From the NCBI GenBank assembly GCA_001972305.1, contig BDDD01001610.1:66267-130266 (forward strand): 64,000 nucleotides of DNA. Reading direction: 5' to 3'. Numbering within the stretch: position 1 is the first letter of the stretch; each line of letters opens with the position of its first letter. Positions 23,761 to 36,097 of this stretch are shown piece by piece. The translations under genes were made by a program, and so were the position numbers. Below the pieces are notes generated by a model that was given only the letters and a program-made list of their open reading frames with translations, did not search any database and had not been told where the DNA came from. Source of the DNA: Cephalotus follicularis. Taxonomy: Eukaryota; Streptophyta; Magnoliopsida; Oxalidales; Cephalotaceae.

Positions 23761-24084
23761 CAACGATAAAAATTTTAAATTAAAAAAAATTTATACGGGA
23801 TCAGATTGGTGGGCCAATATCGGTTCTAGGTACGGTTGGTCCGATCTGGACCGCATGGATGGACCAACCAAGACTATAGGATTTAATTCTCTAATTGTTA
23901 TTTATTTACAAGGCATCTTATTTTTGGTACTATGATGATGCTTCTTCGAACTTTTCTTGTGATGATTGCCAAAAGCATCGTAATTGTTTAGAAAAATTCT
24001 TGAATAAATACAAGGTCCATTATAGATACACTTTATCTCTCTCTAAAAATAATATTTTATTCTACAAAAAGATAGGATGTATAT
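23520..24084. repeat. Local duplication, copy A
   Basis: Matches 24786-25487 in direct orientation with a few percent differences. It includes the right half of the hAT-like MITE, the gypsy LTR end, and ~320 bp of flank (GGGCCAATATCGGTTCTAGG onward). Copy B has an extra ~147 bp (about 25093-25240) absent here. Both copies end near the word ACAAAAAGATAGGATGTA. Confidence 0.85.
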
Positions 24085-24785
24085 TAATTTCCAGGTTTAA
24101 TCATTCGTTCTCATGTCAACAGTGGATATATATTACTATCGTTAGTACGTTTAATCCACTAACAACCTAATATCCAACCAGTGGCTTATCATTGGCTCAC
24201 AAGTTTCAACCTTTATTGAACCATTTACCCTTTCTATCTCTATTCCACTTATTAACTCTTAATCCTATTAACAGAAGATATGGATATCTAATCCTAGTCT
24301 GTTTTCCTAGCTATTAACCATAACAACATTAAGGGATTCGGATTAGTGACTTACCGGGAGAATCAAAGCTTCACTCTCCCTGAACACTCTAACATGCAAG
24401 TTCCAAGAAAATCTTTTCTCTCCTTCAATTCCTTCTCTTCAGTGTTTTCTATCACGCAAATCAGCTCTTCACAGCTGATATAAAGGCTTAGAGTCTTAGA
24501 ATTCGTTAGGATCCCATTAACTCTACCTTCCCTCTTTTCCTTCTCTCTCTCACATGCACCTCTCCTCACTCTTTCTCTTCTGTTTTGCAGGTTGCGGGTC
24601 TGCAAATCTTGCATGAGGAATAGAGGACATGCTAGGCACTCCTTTTGCATGTTATGGCAGCTGGTGACTTCGCCTAACACCTGTCCCTCATGCAATGCCA
24701 CAGCTCTGTAACACTCCGTGTTATATTTTGGAATATGCAATTTACGTGTGCATGTCTTGTATTATAATTATGGACTTTTGGTGAT
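24085..24785 (-). repeat. Tekay-like LTR fragment between the local duplicates
   Basis: 24089-24708 matches 29203-29818 of the G2 3' LTR in the same orientation. It includes the TATA-like CTTTATATCAGCTG on the minus strand (about 24476-24489) and ends at CACAGCTCTG, just short of the GTCGAC array. 24709-24785 (TAACACTCCGTG onward) resembles another LTR edge. No LTR termini or target duplication are seen. Confidence 0.75.
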
Positions 24786-25487
24786 AATATTATACTGTTA
24801 ACGTATTAATGTTATGAATTTTATGTAATATTTATTATCAAATATTTGTTTTTAAAATTTACGATTTCACCCCGGTTCACCTTCAAACCCTTGAACATCT
24901 AGACTTTATGGTTCTGCGTCCGGTCCGATTCTGACATCATTTTCATAACATCCGTATATTATATAAATGATGCAATAAATGCTAAAGCATAAAATGACCG
25001 TTTTGGGCTGTTACACAACGATAAAAATTTTAAATTAAAAAAAAATAATACGGGATCGGATTGGTGGGCCAATATCGGTTCTAGGTGCGGTCCCGGTTAC
25101 GAGCCTGATGATCCGGACATGTAATAGGACCAGTCCTTAACGAGCCTGTGGCCCATGGGATAGGTCACTAGTCCAGTCCTTAGCCCAAACAACCAAATTT
25201 GGCAATTGTCTAGGGTTGAATTTATAAAATTACGGTTGGTCCGATCTGGACCGCAGGGCTGGACCAACCAAGACTATAGGATTTAATTATCTAATTGTTA
25301 TTTATTTATAAGGCATCTTATTTTTGGTACTATGATGACGCTTCTTCGAACTTTTCTTGTGATGATTACCAAAAGCATCATAATTGTTTAGAAAAATTCT
25401 TCAATAAATACAAGGTCCATTATAGATACACTTATCTCTCTCTAAAAATAATATTTTATTCTACAAAAAGATAGGATGTACCCGTGA
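24786..25487. repeat. Local duplication, copy B
   Basis: Direct repeat of 23520-24084. It carries the truncated MITE end (TTCTGACATCATTTTCATAAC) and the LTR end GGGCTGTTACA at 25007-25017. Its extra ~147 bp relative to copy A is bounded by CGGT, so a microhomology deletion in copy A is plausible. Confidence 0.85.
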
Positions 25488-26120
25488 TAGACTGTGTCTA
25501 CCAAAAAATTGTTCAATTGTTTGGCATTGTTAGGTCTGCTTTAGAGTTAAATTTTGTTAATAAAAACTAGAGCAATGGGGCATGTACGTACGGAGGATTT
25601 TGCCCACCACACCGTAGTCCTTCAAGTATAACATGTATCACATGCTAGGGGTGACAAGGGATCCAACTCTCGTCCCGCATTAGAGTCATGGAATAATCAT
25701 CACTTTCATCTTCCCTTACAGTTATAAAAAATAAAACTCAAATATTTATTACAAGATCATATTTCACTCATTTTCATTTTCAAAGAATCTTCATATTAGA
25801 TATGGTTTTAACATTTTATAATCAAGAATTTAATCAAACGATTACTTAATAAATTTAAAGTATGAAGTTAATAAATTTTTAATATTAAAAAATCAAGATA
25901 ATTTTTTCATCAAAATAACAAATATAAGGAAATAACATAGTATATTAAGAATATATCTCTATATATCCATGATTTCGCTTTTTAAAGCAAAAAAATAAAC
26001 AAAAAACATTTGAAATAGTATTGCAGTAAGAGAAATGCATAGTTGTTTCCGTTTCATCCTACTCGAGGGACAAGACTCTTTTTCCTAGCCACACTTGCAT
26101 TCTTTCTTTTACATGGCATC
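25488..26120. other. Unassigned AT-rich spacer
   Basis: No coding, LTR terminus or RNA gene recognised. The sequence begins CCCGTGATAGACTGTGTCTACC and turns AT-rich. It is the left flank of gypsy element G3, whose LTR starts at 26121. Confidence 0.5.
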
Positions 26121-27400
26121 TGTAAGAGCCCTAAATATTATAAAGAATTATTATTGGGCTTTGTAATTATTTTTCTGCCTTTTTGGACTGGGCCTGAATT
26201 TTATGATGTTTTTATTTGGGCCTTAATGGAATATAATTTGTGAACTTGGGCTAAAGAGAATATGTTTTTCTCTTTGGGCTAGATTTAATGTAGTAATTGG
26301 ATTTTTGGGCTTGTAAGTGGAAAGTCTAATTTGGCCAAAGTGGGAGGAGGTTGGCCCAAGCCCAGCAAAAAGGCCTGCACCCAGAAGAGCTTTCTCAAGA
26401 GTTCTAGATTCTTCCAAGGGTCATTATAAAAAGGAGAAGCTGGCAGGGAGCTACACTTTAGTCATTTCTTACACATTTTAATCTAGAGAATTCGAGAGAA
26501 TGAAAGAGTGGGAAGAAGGAGACAAAGTGGGTGTTGTCCATGAAGCCCCCATGTCCCCTGCACTCTGATGGTATAAACACCGTTCCCTGGGAGCAAGGCT
26601 TTGTGCCAGGAAGAAGGAATTGGCAAACTAAAGGAAGCAGGCCCAGCTTCGGAGGAAATCCAGAAATTAAGAGGACGGAAGAATTCTTCGTTTTCAACCT
26701 TTACCCCAGGTAGGTTACTCCATATCCGAGTGCCTACCAGCTTGTATGTGTGTATGTGTCTGCTATGTGTGTTTTATTATTTGTCTATTGCCTGGAATGA
26801 TTTAATAGTGTACTGCTTTATTGTTTGTGCTTTGAGTGCATTTGTTAGTATTAGGAATTTTATATTGTTCTTTGGATTAAGTTGGGGACACGTGCACACT
26901 GTACTTTGATGAGTGGCGCTAAGCATCACTATTGAGTGTCCCTGGTATTGTGATCGTGTGCACCAATAGTGCCTCTCACACGTTGGCATAGTTGCAAAGG
27001 TGACACGAGACGCGCTCGAACTTCCCTGGCTGTGCGTCCTAGCATGGCTACTTGCCGAGCACCTTGCCAGCAAGCACCGAGTCCCCCTTCGTCGTCGGCG
27101 TACACTGTGCAGGCGTCAAGTATGCTGTATATCACCCCTGCAACCATGCCGAATGTACGTTGAGCTCCATCGCAAACGTTTGGGTGCAGGGGAACTAGGT
27201 GTGCGCTTGACCAGCACGTCTGAGATGTAAGGCCCGAGCTCCCCTACCATGCCCGAACTCAACTGCCAACGCCAGGGGAGCCCGTGCCAAGGTGACCAAT
27301 GCCAGGGGAGCTAGTGCCGAAGTGATGTAGCTAGAGAATCCATGTACCCGAGGAGCTGTGCCTGAGGAGATGACACCTGGGGAGCGGGGCTGAGGAGCTG
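26121..27400 (+). repeat. G3 5' LTR, first part (before the G2 insertion)
   Basis: Contains a run of TGGGCC/TGGGCT motifs (26154-26360) and a TATA-like TTATAAAAAGG (about 26423-26434) with a purine-rich leader. Further on is a GC-rich block with GAGCTC/GAGCTG words (27225-27400) into which G2 inserted. The open frames here are fortuitous. The LTR resumes at 36098, after the second copy of AGCTG. Confidence 0.85.
26154..26360 (+). promoter_or_regulatory. TGGGCC/T (site II-like) motif array upstream of the G3 TATA box
   Basis: TGGGCY-type words have their GGG core at 26156, 26190, 26218, 26248, 26276 and 26307. Related TTGGCC words are at 26331 and 26351. Spacings are mostly 28-31 bp. The TATA-like box is ~70 bp past the last one. 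TGGGCY is the site II element bound by plant TCP factors. The array is repeated in the 3' LTR (41965-42180) and, reversed, in the G4 LTRs. Confidence 0.6.
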
Positions 27401-28700
27401 TGTCACACCCTGCCTTTCCAATCCGTTACATATGAGACAACATATGTGGTGATATCATGAATAAGTAAATAATCCAGCATTCCAAATAACAATTCAAATA
27501 TATAAGCGGAAGCATTCATATCTGGATTATAAATAAAAGTCATCTGCACGCAGCCCATACTACGTGCTCATACAATACTAGCAATTATCCTTTTACATAA
27601 GGACAGTAAAACAACAACACGGAGTGCGAACCGTTCATTTCAAATACAATACATAGAAAATAACAACCTTAACAAAATAGAACCTCCCCAAAAGCTTCAG
27701 CAGCACTTCCCGTACGTCTTCGCTTAATCTGAAATTGTAGGGGCTAGCCGTTGTACTCACTTGGCTAAGTAGGAAAATAAAGCATGATAATTGAATCTAT
27801 AGATGCAACATGTATGACATTTTATATATAAAATAGCATTTTTAAATCTTCCAATATATAAGCAATATGCCAAGTGGCCATAGACAGTACAATGGAAGAA
27901 TACCGCACAAGGGTACAATCAACCAGTACAGTGGTTTGGGTGTCACATGCTGCTAACTCCTAGCACCAACTGTGCACCACCTATCTATCACCCTTCACTC
28001 CGAAGATGATAGATCAGGTCAGTTACTACTGGCATTAGCGGGCAGTTTAACAAACAAGATCTGCATTGCAGACAGTTTGGGTGGATACTCTAGTCAACTC
28101 CTGGCACATAGGACCACCTTCGTAGCCAGTGATGTCTCCTATCACTTGACTAACGGCAATAGCATAGACAATCAATTCAATCAATTCAGTAATATTACAT
28201 CAGTTTTTAAAATGTAATATAGGGTTGTTTTCTTTTGAAACATTTAACAATTCAGTAATCATACATCTCCTAGGAGGAAAACGATATTCAGTACAGTAGC
28301 AGTATCTCACATTGGAGGAAAAACAGTAATCATTTGACAATATACATTTCCATTTTCAAAACGTAAGGAACTCATATTTGTGCTTAAAGCACTAGTTGGT
28401 TCAATCATTTGAAAATAAGGGACAGTAGTGTTAATGAACACCCAAAACAGTATATACTAATTATAACAGCAGCATATAAAGCAAAACAGTAAGCACAGTA
28501 GCAATCCAAGGGTTCAATACGGTCATTGTATACCCTAGTCATTCTTGTAAAATTTTCACAAGGAGTATATACATTGTTTAAATTCTGAAATGTAATTGTA
28601 TAAGGCCAGGATTGACTGTTACAGTCATCACATATGGAGGTCAGGTTAATTACATTCAATTTAAGGCCTAACAGAACCTTATATCAGAATTTTATCCCAA

Positions 28701-28815
28701 GATAGTCGGCTGTTTCCAAGGACAGTCGGCTGTTTGATTGAGTAGTCGACTGTTTGTTCTTAACAGTCGACTGGTTCGTTTGAGTAGTCGACTGTCATGA
28801 AGAACAGTCGACTGC
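28701..28815 (-). promoter_or_regulatory. Phased ACAGTCGACTGT palindrome array, downstream cluster of G2 LTR
   Basis: Six units with GTCG cores at 28705, 28725, 28745, 28766, 28787 and 28807. Spacings are 20, 20, 21, 21 and 20 bp, close to two turns of B-DNA. Units read TAGTCGGCTGT, ACAGTCGGCTGT, TAGTCGACTGT, ACAGTCGACTGG, TAGTCGACTGT and ACAGTCGACTGC, while the spacer bases are unrelated. The cluster is ~1.31-1.42 kb from the LTR start. Confidence 0.75.
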
Positions 28816-29857
28816 TTTGCCCAGAAATGAGTAGGCAGTAGCAGGGTATGCATTTCAATGTCCAAATACTAACCCAATCAACACATGCAATCAACAGAAA
28901 GTTAACCATACATGATATGCATATTATGTCTTCAAAAAAATGTCATTGTCCCTACCTTAACGCTATCCCGAGATCAATATGGATTGATATCTCTCTTTAA
29001 TGTCCAAAGCTCCTTCACCAAATCAATCTTCCAATCTCAGCAGAATTTAATCTATATCATTGCATATTTACGGATATATGCATTAATACCAGTAAGTCTA
29101 AGTAATCCTCTCATTACAACTACAAATCCCAACAGTAGCTTATCAATAATCCATTAAGTCTCTCTTTCACATTATTAAACAACTTCTCATTTCATCTTAA
29201 TTTCCATGCTTAATCATTCATTCTCATGTCAACAGTGGATATATATTACTATCGTTAGTACGTTTAATCCATAAACAATTTAATATCCAACTAGTGGCTT
29301 ATCATTGGCTCATAAGTTTCAACCTTCATTGAACCATTTACCATTTCTATCTCAATTACACTTATTAACTCTTAATCCTGTTAATAGAAGATATGGATAT
29401 CTAATCCTAGTCTGTTTTCCTAGTTATTAACCGTAACAACATTAAGGGATTCGGATTAGTGACTTACCAGGAGAATCAAAGCATCACTCTCCTTGAACAC
29501 TCTAACATGCAAGTTCAAAGAAAATCTTTTCTCTCCTTCAATTCCTTCTCTTCAGTGTTTTCTATCACTCAAATCAACTCTTCACAGCTGATATAAAGGC
29601 TTAGAGTCTTAGAATTCATTAGGATCCCATTAACTCTACCTTCCCTCTTTTGCTTCTCTCTCTCACATGCACCTCTCCTCACTCTTTCTCTTCTGTTTTG
29701 TAGGTTGCAGGTCTGCAAATCTTGCAGGAGGAATATAGGACATGCAAGGCACTCCTTTTGCATGTTATGGCAGCTGGTGACTTCGCCTAACACCTGTCCC
29801 TCATGCAATGCCACAGCTCTGTCTCACATGCATGCACAGACACCTGTTCTGTACCGT

Positions 29858-29940
29858 TCCAGTCGACTGTCTTTAACAGGCAGTCGACTGTCACTCCACG
29901 CATGAGACAGTTGACTGTTACCCTGTAACAGTCGGCTGTT
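29858..29940 (-). promoter_or_regulatory. Phased GTCGAC palindrome array, upstream cluster of G2 LTR
   Basis: Four units (CAGTCGACTGT, CAGTCGACTGT, CAGTTGACTGT, CAGTCGGCTGT) with cores at 29862, 29883, 29910 and 29931. The spacing is 21-27-21. The same pattern recurs in the 5' LTR (35838, 35859, 35886, 35907) and the solo LTR (57515, 57536, 57564, 57585; 21-28-21). It lies ~190-260 bp from the LTR start and ~260 bp upstream of the TATA-like box. Confidence 0.75.
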
Positions 29941-30162
29941 TGAGCTGATTTTTTTTTTTTAGGGTTCCTTAAGTTCGTTTTACCAATTGTATTTCAAACC
30001 AACCCAAGCATTCACTAATCACAATTATTATGATAATTGGATAAATAATCTCAATTAAAATGTATATTTTTTATTTAAAAATTGGTGGAATATACATTAA
30101 TTGAAATTTGCGGTTATTGCATTCCCCCCTCCTTAAAGAAAATTCGTCCTCGAATTTAGCCC

Positions 30163-32955
30163 TTACATTCCGAACAAGTGGGGAAATGTCTCCATCATTT
30201 CGCCCTCACGCTCCCACGTAGCTTCTTCTACTTCGTGAAAACGCCATAGTACTTTTACCATAGGAATAGTCTTATTCCTCAGCACTTTTACCATTCGATC
30301 CACTATCCTTGTCGGCCTCTCCTCATAAGACAATCTAGGACTGATGAATCCAGGGTCGTAGCTCAATATGTGAGATGGGTCAGGAATGTATTTCCGTAAC
30401 ATGGAGACATGACATACGTTATGCACATCCGACAAACTAGGCGGTAGTGCAATCTGATATGCTACATCCCCCACTCTTTCCAGTATCTCATAAGGTCCAA
30501 TATACCTTGGAGCCAACTTTCCCTTGAGGCCAAAATGGTGTATCCCTTTCGAAGGCGAGATCTTCAGGAAAACATGTTCTCCCTTCTCAAACTCTAGCTT
30601 TCTCCTCTTACTATCGGCGTAACTCTTCTGCCGACTTTGTGTAGCTAGCAGTCTCTTCTTGATTATCTCCACCTTATCAGTAGTTTCTTGTACCAAGTCC
30701 GATCCTAGCACTTGTCTCTCACCTACCTCATCCCAGCAAATAGGTGATCTGCACTTTCTCCCATACAAAGCTTCATAGGGAGCCATTCCAATGCTGGTGT
30801 GAAAACTATTGTTGTAGGAGAACTCAATTAGTTCCAGATGATCCTCCCAACTCCCAGCAAAATCAATCATGCAAGCCCGTAGCATATCCTACAGAGTCTG
30901 AATGGTACGCTCGGACTGTCCGTCGGTCTGTGGGTGGAATGCAGTGCTAAAGTTCAATGTCATTCCCAGCGCTGCTTGGAACTTCTTCCAGAACCTTGAA
31001 GTAAATCTAGCATCTCGGTCACAAACAATACTGACCAGCACCCCATGTAATCTCACTATCTCCCAGATATACAATCAAGCAAGCTCCTCGATAGAATACG
31101 TCATGTTCATCGGAAGGAAGGGAGCAGACTTAGTGAGTCTGTCCACTACTACCCACACTGCTTCATGCTGATTCCTTGACCTCGGCCATCCTGATACGAA
31201 GTCCTTGGTCACATGATCCCATTTCCATTCAACCACTGGTAGTGATTGTAGCAGTCCCGCAGGTCTCTGATGTTCAGCTTTCACTCTCTGACAGGCCAAA
31301 CATCTTGCTACGTATTTGGCAATCTCTCTTTTCATACCACTCCACCAGTAGTCTCGTTTCAGGTCGTGCCACATCTTGGAACTTCCTGGGTGAACACTGT
31401 ATTTTGACTTGTGAGCTTGTTGGAGTAGTTCATTTCTGATGCCCTCGTCATCTGGAACACATATCCTCCCTCGGAACCTCAGTATGCCATTAGTATGAAT
31501 GGAGAATTCAGAATCAGTGTCTAGGTTCTCACGAATACTCCATAACTCAGAGTCACTGTACTGGGCAGTCAAAATATGCTCCAGAAGTTCGAGTGGTGCT
31601 CTCATATTTGCTGCAATAACTCCACGGGAAACCATGAACGGATTCCATCTCTGAAATTCCTCCAATAGCTTCCACTGTGAAACCATTGCTCCAGCAATCA
31701 TAGCCTTGCAACTCAGCGCATCCGCCACTACATTCGCCTTCCCTGGGTGGTATTGAATGTTGCAGTTGTAATCATTAAAGAATTCCATCCATCGTCTATG
31801 TCTCATGTTGAGCTCCTTCTGGAAAAACAAATACTTTAAACTTTTGTGGTCAGTAAAAATCTCAAATTGAGTACCATAGAGGTAGTGCCTCCATTTCTGC
31901 AAACCAAACACTATGGCTACCAACTCAAGATCAGGTACAGGATAATTTTCCTCGTACGGCTTTAACTTCCTTGATGCGTATGCAATCACCCTACCATGTT
32001 GCATGAGAACGCATCCCAAACCCTTCCCAGAGGCATCAGTATAGACAGTAAAACCCTCATTACCTTCCAGTAATGCCAACACTGGAGCCGAAATCAGCCG
32101 ACTCTTCAACTCTTGAAAACTTTCCTCACAAGCATCATCCCACACAAAACTTGACATCTTCTGAGTCAATTGTGTCAAAGGTGCAGCAAGCTTTGAAAAC
32201 CCTTTGATGAACCTTCGGTAGTAACCAGCCAATCCCAAGAAACTACGAACCTTAGTAACGTTTCTCGGTTGGGGCCAATCAACAATACTCTCTATCTTCG
32301 AAGAATCCATTGACAATCCTTCACTCGAAACTATGTGACCTAGGAAAGTCACATGATCCAGCCAAAATTCGCACTTGCTGAATTTGGCGTATAGTTGTTC
32401 CTTCCGTAGTGTCTGTAATACAATTCTCAAGTGCTGCATGTGTTCCTCGATGCTCTTCGAATAAATCAGGATGTCATCTAGGAATATAATGACAAACTGG
32501 TCAAGATAGGGTTGGAACACTTTGTTCATCAGACACATAAAGGCTGCAGAAGCATTTGACAAACCAAACTGCAGTATCAGAAATTCGGAATGCCCATATC
32601 TGGGTCGAAATGCAGTTTTCTCCACATCACCTTCCCGGATTCTCAGTTAATGATAACCTGTTCTCAGGTCAAGTTTGGAGAATACAGTAGAGCCTTGCAA
32701 TTGGTCGAATAACTCCTCAATATGTGGCAGATGATACTTGTTCTTCACCGTTATTTGATTTAGCAGCCTGTAATCGATGCATAGCCGTATTGATCCATCC
32801 TTCTTTTTCACAAACAGAACCGGTGCTCCCCATGGTGATACACTCGGTCTGATAAAACCCTTATCAAGGTAATCCTGTAATTGAATCTTTAACTCCTTCA
32901 GTTCAGCAGGAGCCATTCGGTACAGTGCTTTGGATATAGGAGCAGTCCCAGGCAA
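30163..32955 (-). pseudogene. G2 pol: reverse transcriptase, RNase H, integrase and chromodomain-type tail, fossil
   Basis: Reverse transcriptase landmarks are [20 protein letters not shown] (in 32647-32955) and FLDDILIYS (about 32455-32485). RNase H has [16 protein letters not shown] (about 32000-32040). The integrase zinc region has HPGSSKMW and [11 protein letters not shown] (about 31260-31400). The integrase core has [16 protein letters not shown] (30889-31074) and SYNNSFHTSIGMAPYEALYG. A GPYEI (GPY/F) module and a chromodomain-like end (VEEATWERE) follow. This is the Tekay/Del-type domain order. A 516-codon stretch (31075-32625) is open; the whole is broken. Confidence 0.9.
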
Positions 32956-33195
32956 TAGTTCAATGCTGAACTATATATCTCTCTCCGGTGGCAACGAAGT
33001 GAGTTCATCTGGAAATATATTAGGAAATTCACATACAACAGGGACTTGTTCAATACTAGGCATACCTTTCGTATGATCAATCACATACGCCAAATAGCCT
33101 TCACATCCTTGCTTGAGTTACTTTTGTGCTTGGGTGTAGGAAATGATCGGAGCAGAAACATTCTTCTCCCCGATAAACTTGCACTCAGTCCCATC

Positions 33196-34557
33196 TTAAA
33201 TGTAAAAATTCATCATCTTGTTGTAGCAATCAACACAAGCATGATGAGTATGTAGCCAGCCCATCCCCAAGATTACATCAAAATCCCGGATAGGTAATAC
33301 TATCAAGTCAGCAGATAACTGAATCTCAGCTATCGTGATTTCACAATCTTTCATAACAGTATCAGATAGAAGACAAGTACCAGCAGGAGTACTCACTTCT
33401 AATACATAAGGCAATCTAGAAGTAACACCATGTAAGTTGCAAGCAAATTCAGATGCAATGAATGAATGTGTCGCACAGGGGTCAATCAGTACATGAGCTA
33501 GTATGCCAGATATATAAATAGTACCTCCCACAACAGTAGTAGATTCTGGCACATCATCTTTAGATAAGGTGTAGACCCTACCTATCACAATCCCTTTCCC
33601 AGTGTCCTTCCGCGGTTGAGCAGCCGCTGCACTACCACTTGCACCAGAACTTCCTTGTTGGCCACATGCTTGATCCCTCATCATACGACAACTGTTCAGC
33701 ATTTGTTCTTATGAACCGCACCTCAAGCATTTCCCCATCTTTTTCCAGCACTCGGTCTCATCATGGTTTTGACGACCACAAAAAGTACATCCACCTACAT
33801 TTTGTTGACTGCTTCGGCTAGGAGTTCTTGATCGTGAGTTTTTGCGTCGAGAACCTCCTTGCCCCTGCGTTGAGAACCTTCTTGCCAGTTCCACAAATCT
33901 AGACTGGTACTGAGCTACCGTCATATCCCCTTGGCGTAACTCCATCAATTTGGTCTCCCTCCGGTCACATTCTATCTGTGGCACATAAGTTTCAAGGAAC
34001 TCAGACTAAAATTTGTCCCAAGTCCTATCAAGTCCACGAGATTCCCACCTTGCTTCAGTCCTTTCCCACCAATAAGTAGCCTCGCCCCATAAGCGGTATA
34101 CAGCAATGTTGAGTTTCTGCTCATTAGTACATTCCAGGGCAGCAAATATTTTCTCCAAATCTTTAATCCACTGCTCAACCACAGTAGTATTCAGTTCACT
34201 GTTGAATGTCGGAGGATTCTGTCTCATGAACCACTCCAGATCTCGGCCAAATCCACCGGTATGACAAGCTTCAGGAGCCTGATGATAACCCCGATTAGCC
34301 TCGTACATTTGCCGAATCTGTTCCATGTTTGCCGTATTCGCTTGCATCTACGGCTGAAAAAGATCAGCCATGCGGTCAAAATTACTCCTCTCGTCTTGCA
34401 CTAGAGGAATATTCACCTCTTCATTCATTGACGGATCATGTTCATGCACTGCCGGTGCATTGACTCCTTCGTTGGCTCTACGCCTTCCCCTTCTCCCTCT
34501 TCGTAGGTCGATTCGGTTTCCTATATGGAATGACATAATCATTAGGAAACAATTCAC
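33196..34557 (-). pseudogene. G2 gag and protease, fossil
   Basis: The N-terminal basic region (RRGRRGRRRANEGVNAPA) is at 34348-34557. The gag core at 34006-34347 has FMRQNPPTFNSE, EQWIKDLEKIFAA and YRLWGEATYWWE. A zinc-knuckle region (CTFCGRQNHDETECW) lies within 33709-33984. Protease at 33196-33702 has the ATHSF motif and DVILGMGWL. It begins just inside the primer-binding site. Broken. Confidence 0.9.
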
Positions 34558-34615
34558 TTAATTTCTGAGAAACTTATCCCAGCTAGCATATATGGAATAT
34601 TCTCTGATACCACGC

Positions 34616-36092
34616 TGTCACACCCCACCTTTCCAATCCGTTACATTTGGGACAACATATGTGGTGATATCAGGAATAAGTAAATAATCCAGTATTCCAA
34701 ATAACAATTCAAATATATAAGCGGAAGCATTCATATCTGGATTATAAATAAAAGTCATCCGCACGCAGCCCATAATACGTGCTCATACAATACTAGCAAT
34801 TATCCTTTTACATAAGTAAAGTAAAACAACAACACGGAGTGCGAACCGTTCATTTCAAATACAATACATAGAAATAACAACCTTAACAAAATAGAAGCTC
34901 CCCAAAAGCTTTAGCAGCACTTCCCGTACGTCTTCGCTTAATATGAAATTGTAGGGGTTAGTCGTTGTCCGCACTTGGCTAAATAGGAAAATAAAGCATG
35001 ATAAGGAATATATGAATGCAACATGTATGACATTTTATATATAAAATAGCATTTTTAAATCTTCCAATATATAAGCAATCATGCCAAGTGGCCATAGATA
35101 GTACAATGCAAGAATACCGCACAAGGGTACAATCAATCAGTACAGTGGTTTGGGTGTCACATGTCGCTAACTCCTAGCACCAACTGTGCACCACCTATCT
35201 ATCACCCTTCACTCCGAAGATGATAGATCAGGTCAGTTACTACCAGCATTAGCAGGCAGTTTAACAATCAAGATCTGCATTGCAGACAGTTTGGGTGGGT
35301 ACTCTAGTCAACTCCTGGCACATAGGACCACCTTCGTAGCCAGTGATGTCTCCTATCACTTGACTAACGGCAATAGCATAGACAATCAATTCAATCAATT
35401 CAGTAATATTACATCAGTTTTTAAAATGTAATATAGGGTTGTTTTCTTTTGAAACATTTAACAATTCAGTAATCGTACATCTCCTAGGAGGAAAACGATA
35501 TTCAGTACATTAGCAGTATCTCGCATTGGAGAAAAAACAGTAATCATTTGACAATATACATATCCATTTTCAAAACGTAAGGAACTCATATTTGTGCTTA
35601 AAGCACTAGTTGGTTCAATCATTTGAAAATAAGGGACAGTAGTGTTAATGAACACCCAAAAAAGTATATATTAATTATAACAGCAGCATATAAAGCAAAA
35701 CAGTAAGCACAGTAGCAATCCAAGGGTTCAAGTCGACTATCTTTTGCAGCTGGTGACTTCGCCTAACACCTGTCCCTCATGCAATGCCATAGCTCTGTCT
35801 CACATGCATGCACAGACACCTGTTTGGTACCGTTCCAGTCGACTATCTTTAACGGGCAGTCGACTATCACACCACGCATCGGACAGTCGACTGTTACCCT
35901 GTGGCAGTCGGTTGTTTGAGCTGGTTTTTTTTTAGGGTTCCTTAAGTTCGTTTTACCAATTGTATTTCAAACCAACCCAAGCATTCACTAATCACAATTA
36001 TTATGATAATTAGACAAATAATCTCAATTAAAATGTATATTTTATCTAAAAATTGGAGCAATATACATTAAGTGAAATTTGCGGTTATTACA
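34616..36092 (-). repeat. G2 5' LTR, internally deleted (1477 bp)
   Basis: It starts TGTCACACCCC beside the primer-binding site and ends GCGGTTATTACA. Relative to the 3' LTR it lacks about 1.24 kb, the equivalent of 28523-29760. The deletion removed the TATA-like box and the downstream palindrome array. At the junction (35730-35742) is an extra AGTCGACTATCTTT word that also occurs at 35837, suggesting filler copied from the nearby array. Confidence 0.85.
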
Positions 36093-36097
36093 AGCTG

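Larger units (their letters stand above)
27401..30121 (-). repeat. G2 3' LTR (2721 bp)
   Basis: It starts TGTCACACCCTG and ends GCGGTTATTGCA on the plus strand. A TATA-like CTTTATATCAGCTG lies on the minus strand (about 29587-29600). There are two GTCGAC palindrome arrays: 29858-29940 on the upstream side of the TATA box, and 28701-28815 downstream. It is the same family as the solo LTR at 57342-60378. Confidence 0.9.
27401..36092 (-). mobile_element. Tekay-like Ty3/gypsy chromovirus G2, minus strand, nested in the G3 5' LTR
   Basis: Bounded by AGCTG on both sides (27396-27400 and 36093-36097). On the minus strand: 5' LTR 34616-36092, primer-binding site TGGTATCAGAGA (about 34602-34613), gag, protease, reverse transcriptase, RNase H, integrase, and a chromodomain-type tail. 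The polypurine tract is GGAGGGGGGAA and the 3' LTR is 27401-30121. All domains are represented in order, but the element is broken in several places. The LTRs differ at 6 of the first ~90 aligned bases and less further in, so it is not a recent insertion. It is younger than G3. Confidence 0.9.

Noticed and set aside
26043-26243. Short open frame at the start of G3 repeated at 41855-42055
   Set aside because: It spans the LTR boundary. The repetition is due to the two LTRs of one element.
28701-28815. Regular short repeats with unique spacers, superficially like a CRISPR array
   Set aside because: Units are ~11 bp degenerate palindromes with ~10-bp linkers, in a plant LTR, with no cas genes. 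They fit regulatory arrays, not CRISPR.
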